DNA from: Saussurea involucrata
Lineage: Eukaryota; Streptophyta; Magnoliopsida; Asterales; Asteraceae
DNA length: 64,000 nt
Direction: 5' to 3'
NCBI GenBank assembly: GCA_033807775.1
Contig: CM066327.1
Location: 97,610,295 to 97,674,294, forward strand
Shown here: positions 11,684 through 23,412 of the stretch, piece by piece
How the letters are laid out: each line of letters begins with the position of its first letter
How positions within the stretch are numbered: the first letter of the stretch is position 1
Notes under the pieces: generated by a model
Database searches by the model: none
Seen by the model: only the letters and a program-made list of their open reading frames with translations
What the model was told of the DNA's origin: nothing
Position numbers and translations under genes: made by a program

Positions 11684-11707
11684 CTTCAGCGTTTAGAGAC
11701 GCTGAAG
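11684..11707 (-). repeat. Inverted repeat CTTCAGCG/CGCTGAAG in ORF3
   Basis: Perfect 8-base arms with an 8-base loop inside coding sequence. The equivalent site is at 42385-42406 in RE9 (weaker) and 62204-62227 in RE11 (perfect). Confidence 0.7.
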
Positions 11708-12821
11708 CTGGGATGGAAGGGGTGGTTTGTTCAGCTGTGGCAGAGCGTACCACTGAACTTTCCATCAGCTCTTCAAGATGAGCTGAGGAGTCTTCAGCAT
11801 GTAAATGCTGGGGGGTTGCTCCTTGGTTTTCTTGATTCTTTTGGAACCAAGTTGGGTAGTAGATTGTTTCCTTTTTCTAGAAGGAGTGGAGGTTGCAGCT
11901 GGGGTATCAGCGGTGGGGATTTCCACTGAATGAGCCACAGAAGTAGAAGAAGGAGGATTGAGAATAGATAAGAGAGTAGAGAGACGTACCTCGTTTGGCA
12001 GGACCTTGAAGTCGAGCACCTTTGGGTAGTTATCCTTAAGGCCGGTTTGGAAGATGGCGCTGAGGAATCATGGGTATGGAACCCATGATGGTCTATCAGC
12101 AAAATATACTCTGAGCGCAAGATCGTCGTAGGTATCGAGGCCCAGTCAACATGGAGACCCTTCAGCAATGCATAGCCCATGGCTTGCTGAGGTTGAGCAG
12201 CTTGATCAGAGGATCCACTCTTCACTGTCATGCAGCTTATCAGGTGTGCGAAGATGAAGTTCATCTCGCTGGGTATCTTTGACTTCTTGATTGCAGTCAG
12301 TTTCTTCTCGGCTTTTTCATCTCTCCCTTGATCCCATACGTACTTCATTGCATCAAAGAATGCAATGAGTGTTTCTATATCAGCATGTCTCTTGGGGTCA
12401 GGGAAAGGAACAAATGGTTTGCCTTTGGTGGCAACAGGGAGATTCAGTGCTTTCCGAATGATAGCAGGGTTGATTTTGATGGTGCCAAAATCAGTGTCAC
12501 AGAGGATGACATCAAGTAGTTTGGTAGGGTCTTTGGATGATGGTAGCTGAGTGTGTCTGGCGGTAAACCAAAATTGAGATAATAGTAACTGATGAGCAGG
12601 GGATGTTATGAGGCAAAAGGTTTTCAGAAAATTCACAGCGTCGTCTAGATGTTTGACTTGTTTCTTCGGAGGAAAATCGAACAGCGCATGGAGGTTGTTT
12701 GATTTTGTAAAAGAGATATCCTCAAGTTTGAACTTGACCTGAGGATCCTTGGTGATTTCAAGTTCCTCAACAGCAGGAGTGTTTTCAGCAGTTGGAATAC
12801 CAGTAGAAGGAGCAGCCATTT

Positions 12822-13207
12822 CTGTAATCAGCTCAACCAAAGATCAACAAAACAAATAGTCTTAATGTGGAAATATTTTCCAATAAGATGTTTTTGACTT
12901 TTGTCCATTTCATTCAGCCAAAAATCCCTTTGAGAAAGATTAGGGTTTTTCTTGTTTTGAGAAAGAGTTACAAAACGTAGAGATTATGTGTTTTCCAGTT
13001 TTCATTTGAAGAAGGAATTCTGGAAAAACATATGAAGAACAAGTTTACGAGTTTTGATATAAACTTGAAGAACAACCATGGAGGTTGTATTCATAAAATC
13101 ATGAACAGAAAATGATTTCATTTTATAAAAGTTCTTTTGTTTGATCTGTTAAAGGCAAAGAATAAGATCATAAACAAGTAATGTAGGTAAATAATAAGAG
13201 TATTAAC
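12822..13207 (-). other. RE4 ORF3 leader intron (386 bp)
   Basis: Minus strand: leader ends CCAG, intron starts GTTAATAC at 13207 and ends GATTACAG at 12822, three bases before the ATG. T-rich interior. An inner acceptor-like AACAG/ATCAAAC site is also shared with RE9 but would give an intron of only 62 bases. RE9 has the same layout at 40832-41222. Confidence 0.6.
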
Positions 13208-13560
13208 CTGGTTCGTCAAAGAAGAAGATGAACAGTTTCTGGAAATTTTGAGAGCTCAAAATGCAACAGTAAATCTTTTTCTTGCTTGGAGGAGAAGTTT
13301 TTTCGCGTAAAGAGAAAAATATAAACCCAAAATGGTTTATATAGAGAGAGTAGAGAGAGAGAAAATCTTGAGCGGGAAAAGATTTTCATCATGACACGGA
13401 CACGTGTTTGCATTTGATTGGAAGGTAAACGAAACGTGCAATCGTGTGTCAGAAAAAGAACGTGCCAGGGCTTATCCGTTGCGACGACGTTACAACTGTC
13501 CTTTCATATTTTAGGATGTCTCTGAGGTTTTGAAAGCTCAGGGACACTTTTGAAAATATG
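13208..13560 (-). promoter_or_regulatory. RE4 internal promoter of ORF3
   Basis: Minus strand, downstream of pol: CACGTG G-box at 13401-13406 next to a second GTGTC, CCAAT at 13416-13421, TATATAA at 13337-13343, then a short CT-rich leader to the donor at 13208. Spacing of CCAAT to TATA (about 75 bases) suits a plant RNA polymerase II promoter. The same order is conserved at 40557-40742 in RE9. 13561-13723 holds CGCTGA motifs only. Confidence 0.65.
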
Positions 13561-13723
13561 AAGCACTAAATAGAAATATCAGTGTTGGTTTAAGAAATTT
13601 CAAAGTATCGCTGTTAAGGAACAGATATTCAGCGAATCAATTATGTTCAGAGAGAGAATGATAGAATGGGTTATACAAGTTGATTTTATACTACCGCTGA
13701 TCAAATGTGAACCGCTGAAGATT

Positions 13724-16700
13724 TTACTCTTCAAAGTTCAGCATTCCAAGCTCGCTGATGAGAAAGTTGAATCTTGTCTCATCAAGAGGTTTGGTGAACA
13801 GATCAGCTAACTGATAGTCAGTTGGGATAAAATGAAGTTCGATATCACCATTCATCACATGATCACTGATAAAATGATACATGATTTAGATGTATTTTGT
13901 CTTTGAGTGTAGCACTGGATTGTTGGCTATAGCGATGGCACTTGTGCTGTCGCAATAGATTGGAATTTTCGAGAGCTGAAGGTCATAGTCTAGTAGTTGA
14001 TTTCTCATCCACAAGACCTGAGAACAACAACTTCCAGCGGCTATATACTCAGCTTCAATAGTTGAGGTGGACACTGAGTTTTGCTTTTTACTTGTCCAAC
14101 TCACCAGCTTTCCACCCAGGAACTGGCAGCCTCCTGTGGTGCTTTTCCTATCCAATTTGCAACCTGCAAAATCACTATCTGAATAGGCGATTAGATCAAA
14201 CTCTGAGTCTTTGGGATACCAAATACCTAGGTTCATAGTACCCTTAAGGTAACTAAAGATTCGCTTTACAACGATCATATGAGATTCCTTAGGTTCAGCT
14301 TGATATCGTGCACACAAACAGGTTGCGTACATAATATCGGGTCAGCTAGCTGTAAGATACAAGAGAGAGCCGATCATCCCACGGTACATCGTGACATTAA
14401 CAGGTATTCCATTTGAATCATTGTCTAGTGTCAGCGGTGGTGCCATAGGGGTTTTCATAGCTGAACTCTGAGTTAAATCGAATTTCTTCAGCATATCTTT
14501 AACATACTTTCCGTGATTAATGAAAGTTCCTTTTTCATTTTGCTTTATCTGAAGACCAAGGAAATATGTTAGCTCACCCATCATGCTCATTTTATACTCT
14601 TCTTTCATTCTATCAGCGAAACGAGTACAAAGGTCAGGGTTAGTAGAACCAAATATATTGTCATCAACATATATCTGAATAAGAATAATATGACCTTTTA
14701 CTTTCCTGAAAAATAGAGTCTTATCGATTTTACCATGCTCAAATTGTTCAATATGGAGATAAGTAGAGAGAGTGTCATACCATGCACGAGGAGCTTGATT
14801 TAAGCCATAAAGTCCCTTATCCAGTTTATAAACATAACCTGGACGCTTAGGATCTGAGAATCCTGGAGGTTGTTCCACATAGACTTCTTCATTCAGCTTT
14901 CCATTTAGAAATGCTGACTTAACATCCATCTGATATATACTTTGAAGTGTTTGTGTACATCATATGCTAAGAATAGACAAATAGATTCTAGTCTTGCTAC
15001 TGGAGCAAATGTTTCGTCGTAATCTATGCCTTCCTCTTGTCTGTATCCCTGAGCAACAAGTCGAGCCTTGTTGCGGGTTACAGTTCCATGTTCGTCCAAC
15101 TTGTTTCGATAAACCCATTTAGTTCCTATCTCTGTCTTGTCAGTTGGTCTTCGAACAAGTTTCCAAACTTTGTTTCTTTCGAATTCAGTCAGCTCTTCTT
15201 GCATGGCGCTGACCCAGTTTGGATCTTTGAGGGCGTCATCTACTTTCTTTAGTTCAATCAGAGAAATAAAGTTAACAAATAAACAAATATTACCTGCACT
15301 TCGTCGAGTCTGAACCCCAGTGTTTGGATCACCAAGAATTTGATCAATTGGGTGATTTACAGTCCATCGCTGAGCAGGAGCATAAGTCGCTGACTCAAAT
15401 TGAACTGGATGAGCTGAAGATGAAGTTTCAACAACTTCTGGAAAATCAGCGAAGAGAGGAGTAGGTGCAGATGTCATCTCATTTACTGATTGCTGAGAAG
15501 TAGAGGGAATGTCTGAGACATTTGGTTCAGAAGCAGGTATAGTGTTTAAAGGAACTGTGGAGACCCATGATGTTTCAGCTTCACTATTCTGCATGTTTGG
15601 GATGATAGTAGGACTATCATCTTCAACTGTATGAGTATGAGGAGTGGGAATATCTTCTGAATCACCAAGATGAGAAAACATCCATTGATTCAGTTCTTCA
15701 GTATCAGCAGAAGGTCGAGAATTCGCTGAGCGGGATTCGTTAAAAGTGACGTGAATAGTTTCTTCAACAGTTTGTCTTCTTCGATTGAAGACTCTGAAGG
15801 CTTTGGAGATTGAAGAATATTCAAGAAAGATTCCATCATCAGCCTTAGGATCAAACTTTCCAAGGGCATCTCTGTTGTTCAGTATGAAACACTGACATCC
15901 AAAGATGTGAAAAAAGCTAATTGAAGGCTTTCTCCCATGAAAAAGTTCATAGGATGTTTTATTAAATCTTCTGACTATCAGCGACCTATTTTACGTAAAA
16001 CAAGCAGTGTTGACAGCTTCTGCCCAAAACTGAGTAGGCAGGTGAGAATCGCTGAGCATTGAACGTGCAACTTCAATAATAGTTCTATTTCTTCTTTCAG
16101 CGACTCCGTTTTGTTGCGGTGTTCTCACTGAAGAAAAGTTGTGAGAAATACCTTTACTCTCAAAGAAGGAATCAAGAGAACTATTTTTGAATTCAGTCCC
16201 ATGGTCACTCCTTATTGAGCGAACGATCAAGTTGTTCAGGGTTTCCATTTTCCGAACAACGGTGATGAGTTCTTCAGGGGTGTCACTCTTAGAACAGAGA
16301 AACATGACCCATGTATATCGAGAGAATTCATCAACTATGACCAGTGTATATTTCTTTCCAGTGATGGATTTTTTGTTAACAGGGCCAAACAAATCCATAT
16401 GGAGAAGTTGTTTAGATGAGAGAGCCTCTTATGCCATAGCCAGTTGACATCAGATTAGGCTTTTGAGAAGAAACATGAGTTCTCAGTGGTTGTTGAGTCC
16501 ATGTTTATTACATAAACATTTTCCAAACGATAACCGCTGAGAGCTATCTTCTCCTTTTTGTCAGCGACAAAGCAGGATTCCTTAGTAAAGATTACTTTGT
16601 TATCCTTGTCGCAAAGCTGACTGATGCTTAGAAGATTATGCTTCAGCCCTTCAACATATTCGACTCTTCTAAAGGTTTTTGTACCATTAGATAGTACACC

Positions 16701-16841
16701 AAACCCTCGGGTATGTCCTTTTCCATTTCCACCGAAAGTTATAGAGGGACCCTCCTCTTCTTTGTACTCAGTGAATAGGTTCTTCATACCAGTCATGTGT
16801 CTAGAGCATCCGCTATCGAGATACCAGATACCCTTATTAAC
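13724..16841 (-). pseudogene. pol: RE4 pol polyprotein
   Basis: Protease with WYLDSGCSRHMTG (about 16810), integrase core with HMDLFG (about 16400), SDHGTEF and [12 protein letters not shown], copia RT with [25 protein letters not shown], catalytic IYVDD (about 14660), and RNase H with YSDSDFAG and STSTIEAEY to LGMLNFEE, stop 13724. Defects: a deletion of roughly 165 bases at about 16415 removing the end of the pre-integrase domain and the integrase HHCC finger, a stop at 15991, a 2-base insertion near 14950, TGA for Arg at 14342, and a TAA/TAG near 13886. Would supply the replication enzymes if intact. Confidence 0.9.
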
Positions 16842-16862
16842 CTACATTGCAAAGGAAGATTA
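16842..16862 (-). promoter_or_regulatory. RE4 gag stop and acceptor-like gag/pol junction
   Basis: Minus strand CTAATC with gag stop TAA (16862-16860), then 18 bases to AG/GTTAATAAG. In frame the spacer also contains TAG, so simple readthrough of one stop could not reach pol in this copy, while the AG/GTT acceptor survives. Confidence 0.5.
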
Positions 16863-18751
16863 GTTTTTCTTGGGTACCCACTTAACCATGTGTACACACT
16901 TGTCAGTGGGGGTAGAAGAAGATGTGGAAGGTTCAGCAGTCTTCGCAGCATTTGAAGATTCTGCTTTGTCAGTCTTCACTTTAGTTAATTTCTTAACCTC
17001 AGTGGTCTTCTTTGCCTTGGGGGCAATGATCTTCACCTTAGCTATCTTTTCAGCTTGGGTGGCTGTGGGGCACTTACTAGCAATATGATTTGTAAGTCTA
17101 CAATGATAACATTTCCTATAACCAAAAGTAGTTCTAGGACCATTTGCATGCTGAGCTTTAGATTTTGAATTAGAAGAACCAGCACCATGTAAGATATTGG
17201 TTTTTGAAATGGGAGGAAAATTTAGTTCTTCGGATTTCTTACCAATGATTTCCACTTTGATTCTAGGAGTAGATCGCTAAATAGATCCACGCTGAATAAA
17301 TCCAGAGATCTTATTCTTTGAATCAGAGGGATAAGTCACTGATGCTTTAGAAGCGTTCAGCTTTGGTACAGAGGTACCCTTATGAGGATTTTGGTTAAAA
17401 GCAATTCCTTTACCTTTGTTTTTAAAGACTGAGGTAGGTTTTGGATAAATAACTTTTTCTTTACCTTTAGAACTTAAGGTAGAGATTTCCTCATGGATGG
17501 GGGTTTAGAAGAGGAACACTGAGAGGATGAAGTATCAGCGACTGAGGGTACGAAAGTTCCAAATAAGTGCATGAAACGATCAGTGGTTGGTTCTAGAGTA
17601 TCAGCTTTGTAACCTAGACCACGTTTACCACTCAGGGGAATCTGAGACATAATTATCTCAGTGATCTTTGTTGAGGAAGTATACCATCCATCAACAGTAG
17701 TTTTTTCAGCTTTTAATGCAGCGATAGCTTCTTCGCGCTCGATTTTGACTAGCTGATTTAGGTGAAGTTGATCTTTAAAATCTTCTTCAATTTTAGAAAG
17801 ATTTTCTATTTGAAGGTGGCAATTTTTAAGCTGTTCGGCGAGATCAAGGTTTTGATTTTCAACTACAGTTTTGCCATTCATGGCTTCATATAAACTTCTA
17901 GTCAAGAGATCGATTTTTCGAAGACTATCAGCTTCATCAATATTTGCAATATTGGTAAAGAAGGAATGTGATACCTGAGTTGCAGAGGTTGAAGTAGAGG
18001 GAATGTCAGAATTGTCTTCCTCATTTTCAAGTTTGGCCATGAGACATAGATTGGCTTCATCATCATCTTCAGAGTCAGATGATACTTCTTCGTCAGAGGC
18101 AGCCCAATCATAGTCAGCCATGAGGACTTTGCCTTTCTTCTTAAAGATTTTCAGCTTTGCATACCTTTCTTTCAGCTTTTTATATTTTTCATCTCTATTC
18201 CTGGGAATAAAGTTTTTCTTGGGAAAAGCTGAGGGTCTAGAGACTTTCCTTGACCTGCACTCGCTAGCAAAATGTCCTATCTTTTCACAATTATAGCAAG
18301 TAGTAGTAGCCTTATCAACAGGGGTTGATGATATTGGCTTGTCAGTAATAGCAAGAGGTTTATTCTTCTTGAAATTACTCTTTCTAGCAAATCTCCTGAA
18401 CTTATTAGCCAGGAATGCCAGAGTTTCATCATTATCTGAAACGTCAGAGTCTGATGATCTTTCAGAGTTACTTTCCAACTCATTGACAGTGATAGTCGAT
18501 CGCTGAGTGGAAGGTGCCTCTGAGATTAAAGCAACAGGGGTGCTTTTGGAATCTTTTACAAGATTCTTCTTAAGATGACTCGATTCCTCATGATTCAGCA
18601 TCGTGCCATATAAGGTAGAAAGGGTCATTGATTTTAGATCCTTTGACAGCTTGAGACACATAGAATAACTGTCCCAGCTTTCAGGTAAACATTCTAAGAA
18701 CTTTGTCAGTACTTCAAAGTTAGAATATTCCTTACCAACAGTTTTTAGATC
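16860..18751 (-). pseudogene. gag: RE4 gag, N-terminus missing
   Basis: Enters from the RE5 junction at 18751 inside KTVGKEYSNFEVLTKFLECL (residue about 190 of the RE9 gag). Contains CYNCEKIGHFASEC (CCHC knuckle, near 18280), a Lys-rich patch, an acidic DWAASDEE block, a coiled coil, and a second CYHCRLTNHIASKC knuckle (near 17090), ending KWVPKKN. A frameshift near 17490 and TAG near 17280 break it. It is the RNA-binding structural protein. Confidence 0.85.
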
Positions 18752-19071
18752 TGTTGGAACCCAGATACAACAAGTAACAATAATAATAGCAATAATCTTG
18801 TATTGATTGATAAAGAGAAGAGTTTACAATATAGGAAATGAAGAACAACTCACTCTTTGAAGCTTTCTCTTTCTCTGCGTATGACTGATGAAAATGAGAG
18901 GCTAGGAGAAATAGAGGCTTAACCTAAAATTACTCTAAAACATGACTTTATAACCAATACAACAATTGGTTATTTACAATTTTAGCCCTTGACACTCAAC
19001 AAATACAAATAAGTCCTTGACACTATTCTTTATAAAACATTTATATAAATTAGGGGCTAATAAAGCTAACA
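18752..19071 (-). repeat. RE5 3' LTR
   Basis: Plus strand TGTTGGAACCC...AGCTAACA; on the minus strand TGTTAGCTTT...GGGTTCCAACA. Followed on the inner side by the PPT. Confidence 0.8.
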
Positions 19072-19251
19072 ATCTCCCCCTAATGTTTTATAAAGAAAGC
19101 ATCATCTTGTAGTCTCCCCCTTGCTTTCTTTAGAGGCGTTGGAGTGTCAATCTTCAAGTCTTGTGAGAGTCTTCTTTTCCTGATCTTCCACAATGTCAGT
19201 TGCTTCAATTTCTTCTTTAACTCCCCCTTGATCGTTGCATACTCCCCCTTG
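19072..19251 (-). repeat. RE5 array of polypurine motifs
   Basis: Minus-strand AGGGGGAG at 19072-19081 (the priming PPT), 19114-19123, 19221-19230 and 19242-19251. Confidence 0.85.
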
Positions 19252-19756
19252 AATGTTGCTTTGCTTTTCAGATCCCAGTTATCTCCCATAGATTAAACTC
19301 AAACAATCAGAGAACGATTTAAAGTGCGGAAGCTTGTATAACCAGTTTGAGTAATAGTCGTTGGTAGATAAACTGATAAGATGGTTGAGTAGCAAGCATA
19401 TTCGGCTCATGAGAATCTGCATTAAAGAATAAGTAACCAAGGGTAATCATCTAACATAGAAGCACAATAGCAACTATTATCACAACAATTTAAAAATATG
19501 TGTGGCCTATGCTCAGAGTTGGCAATGATGAAGCTCTGACAGATCTTCCAGTTATCATTGAAGTAAATTAAAAAATAAACTTCTCAAACTGTTCTTGGCA
19601 ATATCACATAGATAAGCATGTGGAATCACAAAGATTCGTGATATTGTGTGGAATAAAATAGAATATTCTCTATTAAGCTCAAAAGTGTGTAACCTGTTTG
19701 GACATAACAGATTTCCACAGACTCAATGTGCATGAGTGAAGTGTGAAGGTGGGGCA

Positions 19757-19975
19757 ACTTTCCTTCTTTTCAATATCCAACCTTCCAAAGAAAGATCAGG
19801 TCTGTTCGTGACCTGTTTAGCCCCCCTTAATGTGTAGTCCCAACCCGAAATTACAACTACAAGTCTAAATGTGTAGTCCCAACCCGAAATTACAACTACA
19901 ACTTTCCTTCTTTTCAATATCCAACCTTCTGTCAATGTGTAGTCCCAACCCGAAATTACAACTACAAGTCTAAAT
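19757..19975. other. Scrambled RE5/RE6 deletion scar
   Basis: A patchwork of short direct repeats: CTTTCCTTCTTTTCAATATC (19760 and 19902), GGTCTGTTCGTGACCTG (19800 and 20007), and TGTGTAGTCCCAACCCG three times (19831, 19870, 19936). Each block belongs to either the RE5 side or the RE6 LTR, so the pieces look copied from the two ends during break repair. Confidence 0.75.
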
Positions 19976-20430
19976 GTGCATTTTCCAATTTTTGGTCCAG
20001 TTTTGCAGGTCTGTTCGTGACCTGTTTAGCCCCCCTTAAACCCATCAAACCAGAAATATAACTCCATAATCTGAAAGTCCTATGTCTTAGCTTTTCAGTG
20101 ACATATCGCACGCGTTCATCCGAGGTCCCTACTAATTTATATGAATTTTCCAAGACAGACTACCCGAACCGTGAACTCCGGACCAGTCTGTACTAATGGC
20201 CAATTTGGCCATAGCTAGAGGCCTTAATAATTTTTCTGTAAAACATATGAAACACAGTAGACACAATTTGTGAGATTTTGGCACTGGTTTCACCTCAATC
20301 CGAGCTTCCTAGATTTTTCTATGGATTTTACAAAACAGAGACAGAATGGACGTTTTCACATAAAATCATAACATGGTTTTCGGTTTAGGGTTTAGGCATC
20401 TAAGGCCGAACCAAGCAACACCACCCACTA
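19936..20430 (-). repeat. RE6 3' LTR fragment
   Basis: Nearly identical to 22171-22660 of the 5' LTR. Left end is the repair scar, right end (shared CACCACCCACT) is the deletion joint with gag. Confidence 0.85.
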
Positions 20431-20581
20431 CTACCTCATCACGAATGGCAGTAATAATTTCGGGGATCGCCTCCCCAATAGCATGCGTCACCTCAGCCGC
20501 AATCATCTCACGTATCTGCTCAGCAGTAAATCCAGTACCAGCATTTGGATCAACATTGTTGTTCCTCCTTGTGATGGCCAT
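20431..20581 (-). pseudogene. gag: RE6 gag N-terminal fragment
   Basis: ATG at 20581, MAITRRNNNVDPNAGTGF, then FTAEQIREMIAAEVTHAI and EIITAIRDEVV, a typical start of a gypsy gag, about 50 codons. It then runs into LTR sequence. No capsid or zinc knuckle remains. Confidence 0.65.
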
Positions 20582-21387
20582 TCTGGGTAGATATTACAAC
20601 GAGTTATTAGCACACAATAAATCCTGCTAACTACGCTCACGCTCAACTCCTCGGATTCCCCGTGACTTTCCCCGACTCGAGCACGGATCCTGTGCTTTAG
20701 ATAGTAGGAGCTCTACTACTATCTTCCACGCCTATCCTTGCTCGTTTCGAGTCCCATCCCGAAGCGCCCAAGTAGTTTCTTGCCGAACGTTTTAATCCAT
20801 ATGCCCGTACCAGCATATGTCAACACTCTTCCTAGTTCACTAGGAATTTCACCCCATCCCACTACCCTCGCTATGACGAAATCCCCACTAGTCATGACGG
20901 GCCGCCTCGCGAATGCACAGTCGCATACAGCGTGAAATCAGATAGACATTCGAATAAGAGATTCTATTCCACAACGGTTAGACTCAAACAAGAGTTGTGC
21001 AATAGAACTAAATCAAGCATTCTAAGGCTATTAGGTTCCTACTGTATACAACTTATAAGGCATTCACTTAACAACCTATCAGGACTAGTATAAATTCCTA
21101 CTAGCAAGTAATAATCATGCAGTACAGTGTAATAAGCACCAGACAGCCTAGCATACTTACCCCTATGTTCTAGAAAGCAATAAATTACACTAAGTACTCT
21201 ACCTTTTCCCTTGGCATCGGCTGACTGTACACACTGCGCCTTCGACCGCCGTTTCTAAAACGTACTTTTCCTTTCTTTTATTTCTCAAAAATTTTAAAAG
21301 AGAAAAACAAAAATCCCGAGCCGCAAACTTGAGTTCAAACACACCGAAATGTGTTTGATTCGCTCAAGCTGTGCTCTGATACCAACT
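20582..21387 (-). other. RE6 untranslated leader and primer-binding site
   Basis: About 790 bases of non-coding leader. On the minus strand TTGGTATCAGAGC (21373-21385) complements the 3' end of initiator tRNA-Met and starts two bases inside the LTR, so minus-strand DNA synthesis would prime here. Confidence 0.8.
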
Positions 21388-23412
21388 TGTAACGTCCCGA
21401 AAATTACAATAAATTTGAACTTTTAAAAATACCGTTTTAGTTAAATAAAACCATAAGTGTTTAAATCCAAATAAACGTTTCATCAAAATTTCGTTAAGTT
21501 AAACAACCAACCCAAATAAGACAGCGGAAAATGTAATAAGTCTAAACATAGTGTCTCAAGATAAATAGTGATGAAAGTCTTCACAACGCGCCAGTGTGTA
21601 CCGTCACGCCTTACTGCCACTCATACCTGAAACAGTAATTTGTAGGGAAAGGGTAAGCACGAAGCTTAGTGAATTCAAACACAGGCATAAGATAGCTATC
21701 ATATAGACACCACCCCTATCAGCAGATATATATAAACAACCAATACATGCTAGTCTAAGAATATATCCTAAACAAACACTTCCATACAAGAACACATGTG
21801 TATGTATCCATCGGTCTCCCCGAATTCATACGACGCCCGTGTACGTATTCCTCGGTCTCCCCGAGTTCATACCACACCCGTGTACGTATTCCTTGGTCTC
21901 CCCGGGTTCATACCACACCCGTGTACGTATTCCTCGGTCTCCCCGAGTTTTATATGACACCCAAGGTCTTATCCTAGACACTAACTCGGCCTAGTACTAC
22001 ACATCATTAATCAGCTAACACACACGAACAACAGCAGTGCACATATAATCTCTATCCTACGCAGTGAGTGAACTCACCTCGAATAGCAATGCAGAACTCC
22101 ACGAACAACAACAAGAACCCGCCAACTCCAACTCACTTCTTTCCGCCTAAAGAAGTGTTATAAAGAGTCAATGTGTAGTCCCAACCCGAAATTACAACTA
22201 CAAGTCTAAATGTGCATTTTCCAAATGTTGGTCCAGTTCTGCAGGTCTGTTCGTGACCTGTTTAGCCCCCCTTAAACCCATCAAACCAGAAATATAACTC
22301 CATAATCTGAAAGTCCTATGTCTTAGCTTTCCAGTGACATATCGCACGCGTTCATCTGAGGTCCCTACTAACTTATATGAATTTTCCAAGACAGACTACC
22401 CGAACCGTGAACTCCGGACTAGTCTGTACTAATTGCCAATTTGGCCATAGCTATAGGCCTTAATTTTTTTTTGTAAAACATATAAAACACAGTAGACACA
22501 ATTTGTGAGATTTGGGCACTGGTTTCACCTCAATCTGAGCTTCCTAGATTTTTCTATGGATTTTACAAAACAGAGGCAGAATGGACGTTTTCACATAAAA
22601 TCATAACATGGTTTTCGGTTTAGGGTTTAGGAATCTAAGACCGAACCAAGCAACACCACCCACTGCCACCCCAGCCAGTGGTGGTCGGCGGCGGCGTGGA
22701 GGTGGCAGCCACAACCTGCGGTGGTGGTGGTTCGATAAAAATCCGGCGAGGCAAAAAGGGACGATCCAAGTATCCTATCTCGGGCCACAAATACCCACGC
22801 ACAACCTAACAGCAGCAAACCCGCCCATTACAGCCACCGAAATGGTGGTGCACGGTGGCAACACACCGATAGCATCCATGGCCGCGGCGGCAGCCAAGGT
22901 GGTGGTTTCGTGGTGATTTGACGACGACGAATAAGAAAGCAAAAAGGGAGTCCTTACCTCTCGAGGAGAACGCAACAGTAAACCAATGAGATTCCGGCTC
23001 CGTCCTCTTCTCGATTGTCGGCTCTCTCTCTCCCTACTCCTCGTTCTCGCCGGAAGAAAACAGCGGCGGCGGCGACGGTTTGAGCGGCTCGGCGGTGACA
23101 GCAAGAAGGAAAGAAAGATGGCAGGGACGGCGTTTAGGGTTTCGGTGGTTTGTTCCTTGCGTGCGACCAAGCAAAACGAGAGGGGAGGGGGGTCGGTTCT
23201 TAAAGTCGATCCCCATGCAAACTTTCATAAGAATTGTACACTTCCAGTCCATGTCTTCCAAATCCTTGCAAAAAGAGTAAGGTTTTACCAATTTAGTCCT
23301 TCATCACAATATTTTATCATTTTTGGTCTTCCCCGTCAAATCCCGTTAATAAAATTCGTTTAGAGAAAAATTAAATTAATAAATAAATCCATACCGGGAC
23401 ACGGGCTTTACA
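21388..23412 (-). repeat. RE6 5' LTR (2025 bp)
   Basis: Plus strand TGTAACGTCCCG...GGGCTTTACA with TGTAA/TTACA inverted ends. Contains a four-unit 41-base repeat and a GC-rich CGGCGG stretch (22670-23110). Long Arg/Ser-rich frames in the GC-rich part are compositional and not taken as genes. Confidence 0.8.
21798..21961. repeat. Four tandem 41-bp units in RE6 LTR
   Basis: Units start 21798, 21839, 21880 and 21921 (GTGTACGTATTC, CGGTCTCCCCGAG, TTCATACCACACCC). The first is the most diverged. Confidence 0.9.

Larger units (their letters stand above)
10198..12819 (-). pseudogene. RE4 ORF3 exon 1 (N-terminal part), several frameshifts
   Basis: ATG at 12819 (MAAPSTG; context GAAATGG just after a splice acceptor). 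Homologous to the 41225 gene of RE9. In order: KPPQFW-type N-terminal domain (here CLITSPAHQLLLSQFW, about residues 60-85), NPAIIRKALNLPVAT, SEMNFIFAHLISCM, QQAMGYALLKGLHVDWAS, a basic SRKRKQ...SKRIKKTK cluster (about 11830-11885), Ser/Thr/Pro-rich linker, long coiled coil (11300-10930), acidic Asp/Glu tail. Frameshifts near 12110, 11790 and 10600 and a stop at 10923 break it. Confidence 0.75.
7631..18751 (-). mobile_element. RE4: Sirevirus-like element, minus strand, 5' truncated
   Basis: Reading right to left: truncated gag (18751-16860), pol (16841-13724), ORF3 promoter and leader (about 13560-12822), ORF3 in two exons (12819-8888), PPT and 3' LTR (8574-7631). The 5' LTR, primer site and first part of gag are lost; the right edge is the RE5 LTR. 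Same family as RE9 and RE11. Confidence 0.9.
18752..19787 (-). mobile_element. RE5: Sirevirus-like 3' end
   Basis: A 320-base LTR plus polypurine array and about 500 bases of non-coding 3' region on the minus strand. The remainder was removed when RE5 was joined to RE6. AGATC (18747-18751) is the presumed target in RE4 gag; the partner copy is lost. Shares its PPT flank with RE1. No reading frame of interest in 19252-19787. Confidence 0.75.
19936..23412 (-). mobile_element. RE6: truncated Ty3/gypsy-like element
   Basis: Minus strand. Full 5' LTR on the right (21388-23412), tRNA-Met primer site, leader, 50 codons of gag, then a deletion that joins gag to the middle of the 3' LTR (19936-20430). 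Pol is entirely absent. The TGTAACGTCCCG LTR start is typical of gypsy chromoviruses such as Tekay; the lineage is tentative. Its right end lies in ORF3 of RE3. Confidence 0.75.

Noticed and set aside
22775..23170. Arg/Ser-rich 131-codon frame on the minus strand
   Set aside because: Lies inside the GC-rich part of the RE6 LTR with long frames in several phases; composition explains it.
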